Program-made: the position numbers and the translations under genes | Shown here: piece by piece, positions 1 through 11,757 of the stretch | Position numbering within the stretch: the stretch's first letter is position 1 | Layout: each line of letters opens with the position of its first letter | The notes under the pieces: generated by a model | What the model saw: only the letters and a program-made list of their open reading frames with translations | Database searches by the model: none | Told to the model about the DNA's origin: nothing | Source of the DNA: Megalobrama amblycephala | Lineage: Eukaryota; Chordata; Actinopteri; Cypriniformes; Xenocyprididae | Assembly: GCF_018812025.1 (NCBI RefSeq) | Contig: NC_063049.1 | Span: 20,460,651 to 20,524,650 of the forward strand | DNA length: 64,000 nt | Reading direction: 5' to 3'

Positions 1-559
1 ATGGTGGAGTGTGTATGAGTCTGCTGTTGTGTCAGCGGTTCCTGCTGAGCCCACAGCTTCACTGCTCAAAGACCTCATCCAGAACAGAGCGGCGTCTGAG
101 GGGCTTAAGACTATGCGTCTCACCCCTCCCCCTCTCCAGACCACCTTCCTCAGTCGCTGGCTCATTCCAGCATTGTAGTTTTATAGTTTCCGTTTTGACC
201 AATAGAAGCCAGAATTTGAATTTGCAAAAGCTGTAGTTCTTTAATAGGGGGTTTTGTGCACAACAAACTTGTGAATTCTGTAAAACCAGATCAAATTGTT
301 TCCAGTTCAGGTCTATTGTGTGTGCTTTGTTAAATAGACAAATAGACAATAGAGTTATTTTATGCAAGATGCCTTCAAATGAGCTACCAAAGATGAGCCT
401 AACTGATGTCCATTGCATACAGACTGATAAATAAAAAAACTTTTAGATTTCGCCTTCCTACTAACATTCAGGTATTAAAATCGAATAAATCACCAACAAT
501 AAACTTGGTTAGCTGATAACTTTAAAAGTCCATGGATATCGCTGTCCATTCATACTGCT

Positions 560-1603
560 AACTAGGGTACTGAGTCAGAATGGACTGAAAAATGTGACGA
601 TACCAGCATTTCCCCCTAGCATTTTGAGCATCAAAGATATCTATTTACAACTTGTTTTTGAAGGGATGATCATTGTAGCCAATCACAGACCTATCTGTTG
701 AGCACATGAACACTATGGCCAATCAGAGGTGTTTAAAGGGTTAGTTCACCCAAAAATTAAAATTCTGCCATTTATTACTTACCCTCATGCCGTTCCACAC
801 CCGTAAGACCTTCGTTGATCTTCGGAACACAAATTAAAATATTTTAGTTGAAATCCAATGGCTCCGTGAGGCCTGCATAGCCCGCAATGACATTTCCTCT
901 CTCAAGATCCATTAATGTACTAAAAACATATTTAAATCAGTTCATGTGAGTACAGTGGTTCAATATTAATATTATAAAGCGACGAGAATATTTTTGGTGC
1001 GCCAAAAAAACAACAAAATAACGACTTATTTAGTGATGGTCAATGGTCAAAACACTGATTCATTTGTGCTCCGAAAGCTTCATGAAGCAGTGTCGAATCA
1101 TGATTCAGATCGCATGTCAAACTGCCAACGGCTGAAATCACATGACTTTGGCGCTTTCGAACAACTGATTCGACACACTGATTCATTATAGTCCGAAGCT
1201 TCCTGAAGCAGTGTTTTGAAATCGGCCATCACTATATAAGTCGTTATTTATTTTATTTTTTTGGCGCACCAAAAATATTCTCGACGCTTTATAATATTAA
1301 TATTGAACCACTGTACTCACATGAACCGATTTAAATATGTTTTTAGTAGAGAGGGCATGTCATTGATCCCTATGCAGGCCTCACGGAGCCATCGGATTTC
1401 AACTAAAATATCTTAATTTTTGTTCCGAAGATTAACGAAGGTCTTACGGGTGTGGAACGGGATGAGGGTGAGTAATAAATGACAGAATTTTCTTTTTTGG
1501 GTGAACTAACCCTTTAAGAATTCGCTCAACAGTGCTCAAAATGCTAGGGGAAATGCTGGTTTGTCACATTTTTAAAAGTCTGTACTTTTGACAACCCTGC
1601 TAA
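560..1603. mobile_element. old inverted-repeat element split by a younger one
   Basis: Matching inverted arms lie on either side of 737-1513. The left arm near 590-640 (ATGTGACGATACCAGCATTT, then CCCTAGCATTTTGAGC) pairs with the right arm near 1534-1580 (GCTCAAAATGCTAGGGG, then GTCACATTTTT). The right end reads GTACTTTTGACAACC, the same end as the element at 28853-29207, so they are one family. The left boundary is degraded and approximate. The superfamily is not assigned. Confidence 0.6.
737..1513. mobile_element. TTAA-flanked inverted-repeat MITE (AGGGTTAGTTCACCC family)
   Basis: It begins AGGGTTAGTTCACCCAAAAA and ends TTTTGGGTGAACTAACCCT, with TTAA immediately outside both ends (733-736 and 1514-1517). 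The arms pair over most of its 777 bp, and the interior carries mirrored copies of ACCCTCATGCCGTTCCACAC. No transposase is present, so it is non-autonomous. It interrupts the older element at 560-1603. Confidence 0.8.
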
Positions 1604-2321
1604 CACTTGACCCACAAGCAGATGCGATGAGACCTGTTTCCCTTTTTGTTCATGTGATGTTCGAAGATTTCTTCCCTAAAGGGTGGGGACTTTCAGACAT
1701 TGAAAGAGATTGAGGTTTAGGGATCAGGTTTAGCAATGCATAGGAAAAATGTTGGTCCTAAAAGTTCATTTTAGTTTGTTTTTTATAGTTAGGTTAATGT
1801 TCAGGTGTTGATTTTGCTGTAATGTCATTCTTGTATTGCCCTTTCTAGATTTAAAAGCATTCAGTAGTTTGGTGATAATTTAAAAAGTCTAGAAATAAAT
1901 TGTGGTTTGTGAAGAGTCATCTGAATGCTGTCACTCACAGAGTTGACGACTGTACTCATAATAGTTTTCTATAAAATGTGTTTTTAATTATATATGGTTT
2001 GTGACAGGTTGCCCCCTCAATGTTTTTCACCATGTTAAAATAAATGATGTGGCCTGCAGTGTTTCAATAAATGTTGGAGAAAATCCTCAAGCTAATTGCT
2101 AAACATGCTTCTTATCATGTTTTAGTTACCAGTGGAAACAGCAGGAGAATCAGTAACTTTAACAACTGAACAACCAGAAAAGATCAGAAAGACAAAACAA
2201 TGAGCATTAACATTGGCACGGCATACACAAAATGTAAAAATCTGATGATGGAGAAAATCATGAACAGTGATATCCAAGTTGCTTCTTTGTGCAGTGCAGC
2301 ATCTGTGTTATCGGTACTTAA
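1604..2321. other. no recognised feature
   Basis: Intron 1 sequence of ordinary composition. I see neither a coding exon nor a paired repeat end here. Confidence 0.6.
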
Positions 2322-3055
2322 AGGGATAGTTCACCCAAAAATGAAAATTTGATGTTTATCTGCTTACCCTCAGGGCATCCAAGATGTAGGTGTCTTTGTT
2401 TCTTCAGTAGAACACAATTGATGATTTTTAACTCCAACCGTTGCTGTCTGTCAGTCAAATAATGCGAGTGAATGGGAACTCGAACAATAAGAGTCGAAAA
2501 CACTTCCATAGACAAATCCAAATTAAACCCTGCGGTTCATGACGACACATTGATGTCCTAAGACACGAAACAATCGGTTTGTGCGAGAAACCGAACAGTA
2601 TTTATATCATTTTTTACCTCTAAAACACCATGTCCAACTATGCAGTAATGTCTTGCGCATATACTTCAATGAGCACGAGACATCACCGTCGTTGTCAGAG
2701 CGCGATCAGACCTCACTAAACGAGTGCTGAACGCAGTTGGACATAGTGGTGTATTAGAGGTAAAAAATGATATAACTACTGTTCGGTTTCTCGCACAAAG
2801 CGATCGTTTCGTGTCTTAGGACATCAATGTGTCTTCACGAGCTGCAGGGTTTAATTTGGTTTTGTCTATGGAAGTGTTTTGGACACTTATTGTTCGAGTT
2901 CCCATTCAAACGCATTGTAAGACTGACAGACGGCAGCAGTTGCAGTTAAAAATCATCATTTGTGTTCTACTGAAGAAACAAAGTCACCTACATCTTGGAT
3001 GCGCTGGGGGTAAGCAGATAAACATCAAATTTTCATTTTTGGGTGAACTATCCCT
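2322..3055. mobile_element. TTAA-flanked foldback MITE (AGGGATAGTTCACCC variant)
   Basis: The terminal inverted repeats AGGGATAGTTCACCC and GGGTGAACTATCCCT are bordered by TTAA at 2318-2321 and 3056-3059. The two halves are inverted copies of each other through a centre near 2690, so the whole 734 bp can fold back. The small open frames on both strands are products of this palindrome and not genes. A truncated relative is at 29208-29620. Confidence 0.8.
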
Positions 3056-3059
3056 TTAA

Positions 3060-5064
3060 AGTACACGAAGAACAGCAGCGCTAACGCTAACTAAACAGCT
3101 AACATTATTTAGTAAATGGATTTAAATTATATAACAAACACGATAAATGTGTTTTTTCTACCTAATACAGATAAAATAAGTTTGTTATCCCTGTCAATAA
3201 TAGTGCCAAAAAACTAATTTAAGATGACCATTTGGTCTGTTATGCTGTTTTGGCCTTATGGTATAACGTAAACAAAGGGGAAATGGTTGAAACTCTTTTT
3301 GCCCTAGCTGAAGATAATAAAAGTTGGAAGACAGAGAGAACTGCGACTGAAATGAGACAAGGTGTTGAAGCGAGGAAGAAATAAAACTCATGACTCATGC
3401 GCTGTGTGATTCATTCTGTTTTCCTTCATTACTTGTTTATTCCTTGTGTTTTGATCCTCTTCTCCAGCTCTGTTGATAAGCCGGGCCGTAATTGCATTGG
3501 TCCGCTTCGCTGCTTTTGGGTTTTTCAAGTGTGTTTATGAGGTTTTTGTTTATTTTTGAAGCTCTCAGTGTAGTGTGTCACGGTCTACGTCGTCCCCGTC
3601 TGCGGTTTATGTTTGCTGTTCTGGCGCCGATCACCACGTCTTTGTTCTTTTGTGTGGCGTGTGTTTGTTTAGTGTGTTTTAGCGGTGGCATATGTCAAGC
3701 TGCTAATGTAACATCGCAAACATTAAACGTACGTGTCTGTCAGTGTTGTAAATAAGCGTCAGTGGACTGCGTGACAGTAAGTCACTGTAGTTTCTATCTG
3801 TCAGGCCAGCAGGCCAGCCAATGTTTTCTTCTCTCCCTTTTTTTTTTTTTCCCCTCCTCTCCCCCTCTTCTTTTTGTCCTTTTTCATGTCCCAAATGGCG
3901 TCGGCAATGCTGAGGGGAGTCTCCAAATACTCATTAGTGCATTACTGAAGTCTGGATGTCTGCCAGCCACTCAGACGTGAGTCCGTGCAGTACTCCTTGG
4001 GAACTTAAAGGGAGGAAGGGAAAGAGGTGGGGAATTAGCGCAAAGGAGGACAGAGAGAGAAAAATAACTTTTTTTTCTTGTTTTATTGTTGAGCTCCATA
4101 TATTGGTGGGCACTATTGGCTCTAATCCTCTCCAGGATGAGGCGCTGTATTGTGCCGTTGTGCTTTAAAGGACACGGCTAAGCTTATTTTGGTTTCGACT
4201 TTTTCCCTTTGACATTTTCTACTTCCTCATCTCATTGACACTTGAAATATGAATCAGCAAGATTAAGCCCACGTCTTCCCCATTGAAAGGCAGACAAACA
4301 CCAGGTGTCTGAGAGTGTGTTTATGTGGATATTAAAAGGGGCAGGGTGTAAAAAGGAGCCCAGTGTGTTTGTGGGTGAGGTACTGGCATGTAATCAGATT
4401 CAGCGTCGTCAATCAGGAGGAGCAGGCGCTTGCCGTGAGCTCACATTTCACACCGTAAAAGCAAAAGGTGGGCTTGTGCTACTGGGTCTAATGCAGCTGC
4501 GTATTAAACTCTGTCTCTCTGAAAAGACTCTTGGTCTCTCCTGTGGCCTTTTTATTTTTTTGCTTTTCATTTTTGGCACAGGATGTTTGTATTTAAGCCA
4601 GTTAAAGTGTTTACTTATGAATCAGTGGACTAATGCTTAGTTGCTTGGAAATTGTCTGCGTGACCAGACGAATAATAAAATTGGGCATGTGCAAACCTTA
4701 CGACCTTCATGTTTTTTTTAAATGATCAACGACAGATGCCTTATGTCTGGAAGTTACAAGTCGTGTCAGACAAGTAGCCAATCATTTTGATGGCAGGCTT
4801 GGCCTCAGACATATCAGAATGACCAGAACGCAATATTTGAGATGCTATTGGTGCATTGAGTTTTGGAAACAAAGATTGATATATGCAAACAAAAATGGAA
4901 AATGGAAACAAAGAGATATGCTCATGGTTATTGCATATGCAAATTATCTGGATGTTTTTATGTGTAATTTTTGCTGCTGCTCGTCTTGGTTGGGACTCTC
5001 TTGCAAAAGAGATTTTAAGAGTTTTTATTATACTGGTTAAATAATGATTAAGTAAAAAACAATA
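3060..5064. other. apparently unique intron 1 sequence
   Basis: It contains a T/C-rich tract at about 3832-3880 and moderately GC-rich blocks at 3480-3700 and 3900-4050. The open frames here lack domains, signal peptides and splice context, and I do not call them. Confidence 0.55.
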
Positions 5065-5318
5065 CGTTAACTTTATTTTGGGGTCTATTAACTAGTTGCT
5101 TATTAGCATGCATATTACTAGAATATTGGCTTTTTATTAGTACTTATTAAGCACATATTAATGCCTTATTCTACAAGACCTTATTCTACATTCTTAATCC
5201 TACCCAATACTAAACTTAACAACTACCTTACTAACTATTAATAAGCATTAAAATTTGGAGTTTGAGGCAAAAGTCGTAGTTAATAGTTTATATGTGTTCC
5301 CTATACTAAAGGGTTACC
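5065..5318. mobile_element. short repeat with GTTAACTTTATTTT / GGGTTACC ends, uninterrupted copy
   Basis: A 254-bp repeat beginning GTTAACTTTATTTTGGGGTC and ending near GGGTTACC, with the internal landmarks TTAACTAGTTGCTTATTAGC and GGCAAAAGTCGTAGTTAATA. A second copy surrounds the stacked insertions at 5665-7764. At the homologous point this copy reads CACATATTAATGCC, an unoccupied site. Confidence 0.75.
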
Positions 5319-5664
5319 AAAAATACTTTTTGGATGCGCATCTGGTCATTTATTCAATGTATTACCATTCTAGTTTACGTGCATTTCGTCTTATTCAATT
5401 AAAAATGTATTCACCTCAAGGTAGCCCATATTTATGCATTTTGACAGCATTTTATGCTTCAAAATTTGCCAACGAATATGTGAATAGAAACTCACTAATT
5501 AATGTATGTATATGTGATTAGATTTCCCTCCTTATGTAAATTATATTTCATGCTCAAGTTTTGGTAACATTTTAGGTCAAATTCTTACTATTAACTAGTT
5601 GCTTATTAGCTTGCATATTACTAGGATATTGGCTGTTTATTAATACTAAGAAAGCATATATTAA

Positions 5665-7090
5665 AGGGTTAGTTCACCCCAAAATGAAAATTTAGGGCCC
5701 TATGAAATCCGTTTTATTTTTTCCCAAATTCCGTTTTTTCCGTTTTAATTTTTCTGGATTCCGTTTTTTTCTGTTTTGTTTATTTTTTGACTCCATTTTA
5801 ATGGTTAAATTAAATTTTAGTAATCAAAAAGCATGTCTAATTAATTGAAATAATGAATCTTGTCCAATTTACCAACAATTTAATAAGTTTAACAAAAAAA
5901 TTACATTTTTTTAGGGCCCTATACGTTTTATTCTTTCCCCTCAAATTTTATTTTTACCAAATTTTGTTTTCTGGATTCCATTTTAATGGTTTAATTCCAT
6001 TTTAATAATCAAAAAGCATGTCTAATTAATTGAATTCTTAAAAACAACAATATTTATTAATTAAAAAATATATTTTTATGATTTTTTTTCAGAAGTTCTG
6101 TTGTGTATTTAAATTTTTCCTGCAATCAAATGATTGCATACCATTTAATTTATCTTTTAATCATGAAATCATAAACTTTTTTGTCAAACAATGTGCTGCA
6201 CAACAGCGCTTTACTGTTAAAACATGGAAGAAACAGAACGCAGATTATTGTTTAAAAATATATTTTAATAATTTGTTGTTAAATTAATTTATCTAAATTC
6301 TACTGTACAACAGTAATATGTTTCTGTCAAGTTAAATCGAACTTTTATTTTGACGGGTTGCCAAGAGCTTTGAGTTTCTCTGTGTTTATGACGGTAGTTT
6401 TCTCAAATGAAGCGGTTAAATGTTAATGAAGTGACTTTCAGAGCAGCTCTGGAGATGAATTTGTGCGTTCATATAGTGAGGCGACAGAGGACGAAAACAC
6501 CGCGAGCGTCACATGTGCTTCAGCGTGCGTGCGCCCGCGCAATTATGTGTGAGGTAAGAGTCACACAGGCGTGCAGGTTTCATGTTTAAATAGTCTTTTC
6601 TTTAATATTCACACACACTAGTCTATATCGCGATTTAATTTAAGTGTACTGACCTGCTTTTAATTCATTCATCAAAAATTTGACAAATTCCGTGACATTC
6701 CATGTTATATAGTAAATTCCGTTTTTATGAATGGATTCCACGATTCCGTCTGCGATTCCGTGATCGCGGAAATAATAGGGCCCTAAAAATTCTGTCATTA
6801 ATTACTCTGCCTCATGTTGTTCCAAACTCGTATGACTTTCGTTCATCTTCAAAACACAAATGAAGATCTTTTTGATGAAATCTTAGAAATGTCTGTCCCT
6901 CCATTGACTGCCTTTGCAACAACTACTTTGATGCTTGCAAAGGCAGTCAATGGAGGGACAGAAAGCTCTCAGATTTAATCAAAAAGATCTTCATTTGTGT
7001 TCCAAAGATGAACGAGAGTCTTACAGGTTTGGAACAACATGAGGGTGAGTAAATAATGACAGAATTTTCATTTTGGGATGAACTAACCCT
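5665..7090. mobile_element. TTAA-flanked AGGGTTAGTTCACCC-family MITE carrying a nested insert
   Basis: It starts AGGGTTAGTTCACCCC after TTAA (5661-5664) and ends GATGAACTAACCCT before TTAA (7091-7094). The inverted arms carry AGTCAATGGAGGGACAGAAA and its mirror around 6890-6970. The left arm is broken by the element at 5693-6785. The TTAA at its right end is shared with the next element. Confidence 0.8.
5693..6785. mobile_element. nested element with TAGGGCCCTA ends
   Basis: The left end TAGGGCCCTATGAAATCCG and the right end CGGAAATAATAGGGCCCTA are inverted repeats. The host sequence GAAAATT-CTGTC is interrupted here, with AAAATT on both sides as a likely target duplication. The interior is rich in repeats of ATTCCGT and CCGTTTT, and a degenerate end-like TAGGGCCCTATACG lies near 5911. 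No transposase reading frame is visible. Confidence 0.7.
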
Positions 7091-7094
7091 TTAA

Positions 7095-7764
7095 AGGTCC
7101 CGTTTTTCGTGATCCCATGTTTCAAACTTTAGTTAGTGTGTAATGTTGTTGTTAGAGTATAAATAAAATCTGTAAAATGTTAAAGCTCAAAGTTCAATGC
7201 CAAGCGAAATATTTAATAGAAGTCGCCCTCATCGAACGGCCAGTTTGGACTACATCCCTCTACTTCCTTCTTTAATGACGTCACTAAAACAGTTTTTTGA
7301 CTAACCTCCGCCCACAGGAATACACAAGAGTTGCGTTTGTAGAGTGTGTTTGTCGCCATGTCGTCGAAACGCTGTTATTTTCATCCCGCAGTCCAATCAC
7401 CGGGTCTGATTCCGGCTCAAATTGATAGGGTAAAATTAAAGACATGTTTACAATAACACTGAGCGCGTGCATCTCCACGTTATGGTAAGAAGCGTGACTT
7501 TTCCGGTCAAGGTTCGCTAAACTGCTGTCGAATCACAACACAGGAACCGCTGGCACAATCAGAACTCGTTACATATTTCTGAAGGAGGGACTTCATAGAA
7601 CAAGGAAGTCATCAGCCCGTTTTTATGACAGTGGAAACAGCGGTATACAGATAAGTAAATTATGTGAAAAATACTGTTTTTTTACACGCGAAACATGAAC
7701 ACATGTTATATTGCACACTATAAACACAATCAAAGCTTCAAAAAAACCACGAAAAACGGGACCT
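7095..7764. mobile_element. TTAA-flanked MITE with AGGTCCCGTTTTTCGTG ends
   Basis: It begins AGGTCCCGTTTTTCGTG and ends CACGAAAAACGGGACCT, a perfect 17-bp inverted repeat, with TTAA at 7091-7094 and 7765-7768. It is 670 bp with no coding frame. It abuts the preceding MITE, sharing one TTAA between them. Confidence 0.8.
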
Positions 7765-7930
7765 TTAATGCCTTCTTCTGCATGACAATATTCTACGTCC
7801 CTTAATCATACCTAATACTTAAACTTAACAACTATCTAACTAACTAATAAGCAGTAATTAGGCATTTACTGAGGCAAAAGTCGTAGTTAATACTTAGTTA
7901 ATAGAGAATTGGACCCTAATCTAAAATATG

Positions 7931-9362
7931 ACCCAAGTTTGTAATAGTTGTCAGTGGGACACTCCCAATAACCATTATTATAGGAAATGCTCTATTTTTT
8001 TGCATGCTGGTAGTCTATACAGTTATAGAAGCTACAGATGATCAGCACGCAAAAGGCAGCTGTGTCTCTCTATTTACTCATTTTTTTACTCCCTAATCAA
8101 CTATTTGGTTGTTAGGCCATTCATAGTCTGTACGCTTTCAGGAAGGTCTGAGTAAACCCTCTTGAGCGTGAGTCATTGACGGACTGGCGTCTGGATCTTT
8201 ACCTTTACTGCCCTAATGCACTGCATTCTCTGCTGTTATCATGCGTACTTTCTATTCATAGAAGAGCCCAGAGGCTGATCGTCTCCACTGTAATATGTGA
8301 TAAAAGGGTACTCCTTGTTACATTACTGCCTGCCAATAAATCACAACGTCATAATTTTATCTTGCGGTGAAGCTCGTCTGCTTTCATTGTAACCCGATGT
8401 CATGTGTCATCGTGATTCTGTCTCGTAAATGCGCAAACTGAAACTTCAGATTGGGACGTGTACGTCTTGACCGTCCGGTGGATCAGCAGTTCTCCTGGCT
8501 TTCATCGTCTTGAACACAAATAGCCGCTGTGAGCTCATTCAGCATTCATTGAGGAGCTAAGAGCTTTGGGATGGGTCCGAATCTAGGGCTGTTGCCCCTG
8601 CTGGGACCCTTTCTCTCCCTCTCCAAGCCCCTCAAAGGAAGGGAAAAGGTGATGCTTTGCATGTGAATGTGCACCTCAGCCTCAGATGTGTAAATAGCAG
8701 GCTAAGAGAGTAGCTTTATTCTAGCGGACGTGATTTTGGAGGCTCTACGTGGGTTTTGGCTTGGCGTCATTCAGATTGGACTATAAATAGTGTCTGTCCA
8801 ACAAGAGCTTAGCTGACCTTCTACTTTCCAACCAAGCATTGTTTTATTGAGCCGAGCTAGAGGCCTTGAGACAACGATTTGCTGTCATGCTGCTTCTGTA
8901 AACTCCAGACAGAAAACTTTCAAAATTCAGAATTGACTGTAGTATTAGAGAAGTTTTATCAATACAAATGGCATATTACAGTATTGTATTGCATTATAAA
9001 ACATGTTCAAAGACAAACGTTGTTGTTTATTAGTTACTTTTTTGACTCCAAGGCCTTTCAAATGAAGACTATTTATTATTGATATACACTGCGTTCAGAT
9101 GTTTGGAGTTGGTTTTTGTAAAGTTTTTTTAAAGAAGTCTCTTATGTTCACCAAGGCATTTTTAATTAAAGAGTAAAAACAGCAATATTGTGAAATATTA
9201 TTTCAATTTAAAATAACTGTTTTCTATTTTAATACATTTAAAATGTAATTTATTCCTGTGATGGTAAAGCTGAATTTTCAGCATCATTACTCCAGTCCTC
9301 AGTGTCACATGATCCCTCAGAAATCATTCTAATATGATGATTTGGTGCTCAAGAAACATTTC

Positions 9363-9395
<33 letters not shown>

Positions 9396-10378
9396 AATGT
9401 TGAAAGCAGTTTTGTTTAATATTTTTGTGAAAACCATGATACTTTTTTCAGGATTCTTCAAAGTTCAGAAGAGCAGCATTTATTTAAAATAGAAATCTTT
9501 TGTTACATTGTCTTCACTGGCCCTTTTGACGGCATCGGCCATATTGGTCGTGTCTCTGTTGTCCTGGTTGCGTGTAAATTATGATACATCATGGCTTCAT
9601 CAATATAAAAGCTTCCGAGTTGAAAACTGACATAAGTCTTGGTATGTTGAAATTTTTGGCATTGAAAACCTTGGTTTTGTTGTCATAACTAATATTATTA
9701 AGCACTACTAAATAAAGCATACAGCAATCCGGATTCATTGCTTTGACTTCTGGTTGCTCCAGTGTTGATGTGTTCCTTCCAATAATGCAATCAGCTGTGA
9801 GGTCCAGGTTCTGTTGAGCAGATGGATGAACGTATGGAAGAATGGAGGGAAAGTGAGCCGTGTCCAGGCATTGGAGTGTGACCGACTAGCAGAGCAGGTG
9901 CTTTCCTCCATGTCTACCCTTAGCATCAGTTTCGAACCCTGTCCATATCCAGCCGAACTGACTGCGGCTCACATGGAGGCTGAGTTTAGCTTTACACAAA
10001 ACCTCATGTCCGAACATGTCTTTTTTTATTCTCAGATCATCATTTTTAATTAGAACATTGCCTGTATGATGCAGGGTGAAAGTAAATTAAGTTTCAGGCT
10101 GCTCTTTCTGCTCATCACCATCAGCATGCTTTATAATCATTAATTTGCTTCCTCCCCTCTGATGAAGCTTTCCTTATTAAGACCTTCCTTCCTTAATGAA
10201 GCTCAGTGGTGTCTCATATCCTGTAATATATATATTTATTGATCTCCCTCTATGTTGTGAAAAGCATGAGAGTATGAAAATGATAGTTAGTAATAGCTAT
10301 TAGCTGGATGTGATGCATAATTTTTTGTCCAGTCTATTTTTTTTCAAAAATACATTGCAAATTCTATGCATGTATGCA
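7931..10378. other. mostly unique intron 1 sequence
   Basis: Apart from the repeat at 9084-9525 I see no element. The block at 8390-8880 is more GC-balanced and repeat-free. The frame at 9814-10053 has no recognisable domain. Confidence 0.5.
9084..9525. mobile_element. half copy of the CACTACCGTTCAAAAGTTTGG repeat family
   Basis: It starts near a decayed end (ACTGCGTTCAGATGTTTGGAG) and carries the family landmarks CAGCATCATTACTCCAGTC, CAGTGTCACATGATCC and TTCAGGATTCTTCAAAG. An (ATT)n run sits at 9364-9392. The opposite end is missing, so this is one arm. Confidence 0.65.

Positions 10379-10435
<57 letters not shown>
10379..10435. repeat. (TG)n(TA)n microsatellite
   Basis: A TG run to about 10414 is followed directly by a TA run to 10435. 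It lies immediately left of the foldback element at 10446. Confidence 0.95.
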
Positions 10436-10445
<10 letters not shown>

Positions 10446-11386
10446 ACAGTACAGTCCAAAAGTTTGGAACCACTAAGATTTTTAATGTTTTTAAAAGAAG
10501 TTTCGTCTGCTCACCAAGGCTACATTTATTTAATAAAAAATACAGAAAAAACAGTAATATTGTGAAATATTATTACAATTTAAAATAACTGTGTACTATT
10601 TAAATATATTTGACAAAGTAATTTATTCCTGTGATGCAAAGCTGAATTTTCAGCATCGTTACTCCAGTCTTCAGTGTCACATGATCCTTCAGAAATCATT
10701 CTAATATGCTGATTTGCTGCTCAAGAAACATTTATGATTATTTTCAATGTTGAAAACAGTTGTGTACTTTTTTTTTTTTTTCAGGATTCCTTGATGAATA
10801 GAAAGTTCAAAAGAACAGCATTTATCTGAAATACAAAGCTTCTGTAGCATTATACGCTACCGTTCAAAAGTTTGGGGTCAGTAAGAATTTTTATTTTTAT
10901 ATTTTTGAAAAGAAATTAAAGAAATGAATACTTTTATTCAGCAAGGATGCATTAAATCAATCAAAAGTGGCAGTAAAGACATTTATAATGTTACAAAAGA
11001 TTAGATTTCAGATAAACACTGTTCTTTTGAACTATCTATTCATCAAATAATCCTGAAAAAAAATATTGTACACATATTTTGTACAATTGTACACATTAAA
11101 TGTTTCTTGAGCAGCAGATCAGCATATTAGAATGATTTCTGAAGGATCATGTGACACTGAAGACTGGAGTAATGATGCTGAAAATTCAGCTTTGCCATCA
11201 CAGGAATAAATTACTTTGTGAAATATATTCAAATAGAAAACAGTTATTTTAAATTGTAATAATATTTCCAATATTACTGTTTTTTACTGTATTTTTAATT
11301 AAATAAATGTTGCCTTGGTGAGCAGACGAAACTTCTTTTAAAAACATTAAAAATCTTAGTGGTTCCAAACTTTTGGACTGTACTGT
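10446..11386. mobile_element. foldback element with about 75-bp identical terminal arms
   Basis: The left end ACAGTACAGTCCAAAAGTTT continues as a run of about 75 bases (through CTGCTCACCAAGGC) that is repeated exactly in inverse at the right end, finishing TTTTGGACTGTACTGT. An internal end-like sequence, CTACCGTTCAAAAGTTTGG, lies at about 10858 near the middle. It belongs to the same broad family as 9084, 38515, 52715, 60826 and 63647. TA-rich microsatellite sequence lies on both sides. Confidence 0.8.
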
Positions 11387-11544
11387 ATATATATCATCAT
11401 CGTCATGAAGTAAACTTAGGCTAATTAATAGAAAGAAATTGTAAGTATTATTTTATTAGTACTAAGTATAAGCTATATATCTGTTTTTATCTTAAAATAT
11501 CAGACAACTTATGAGAAGGCAAAGGGTAGTTCTGGGGGAAAAAA

Positions 11545-11757
11545 TCAGCATATTAGAATGATTTCTGAAGAATCATGACACACTGAAAATTGGAGTAATG
11601 ATGCTGAAAATTCAGCTTTGCCATCACAGCAATAAATTACATTTTAAAATATATTAAAATAGAAAATATTTTTTAAATTGTAAAAATATTTCACAATATT
11701 TTTTTTTGTTTTTACTGTATTTTTATTAAATAAATGCAACCTTGTTGAGCTTAAGAG
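11545..11757. mobile_element. partial copy of the same foldback family
   Basis: It contains AATCAGCATATTAGAATGAT, TGATGCTGAAAATTCAGC and GCCATCACAGCAATAAATTA in the order seen in the right arm of 10446-11386. Both termini are missing. Confidence 0.6.

Larger units (their letters stand above)
5563..7930. mobile_element. second copy of the 5065-5318 repeat, split by two insertions
   Basis: The left part (5563-5664) carries TTAACTAGTTGCTTATTAGC and stops at CATATATTAA. The right part (7765 to about 7930) resumes at TTAATGCC and carries GGCAAAAGTCGTAGTTAATA before GGACCCTAATCTAAAA. Rejoined at TTAA, the order matches the uninterrupted copy 400 bp upstream. The right boundary is approximate. Confidence 0.8.

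Noticed and set aside
9..236. Open frame at the window start with a leucine-rich beginning (MCMSLLLCQRFLLS), considered as bmpr2 exon 1
   Set aside because: It has no convincing GT donor in the required phase after about 76 coding nt, no 5'UTR or promoter signal, and no resemblance beyond leucine content.
2829..3059. 76-residue frame, repeated almost intact at 29388-29624
   Set aside because: Both frames lie in copies of the same foldback MITE; the similarity is that of the DNA repeat.
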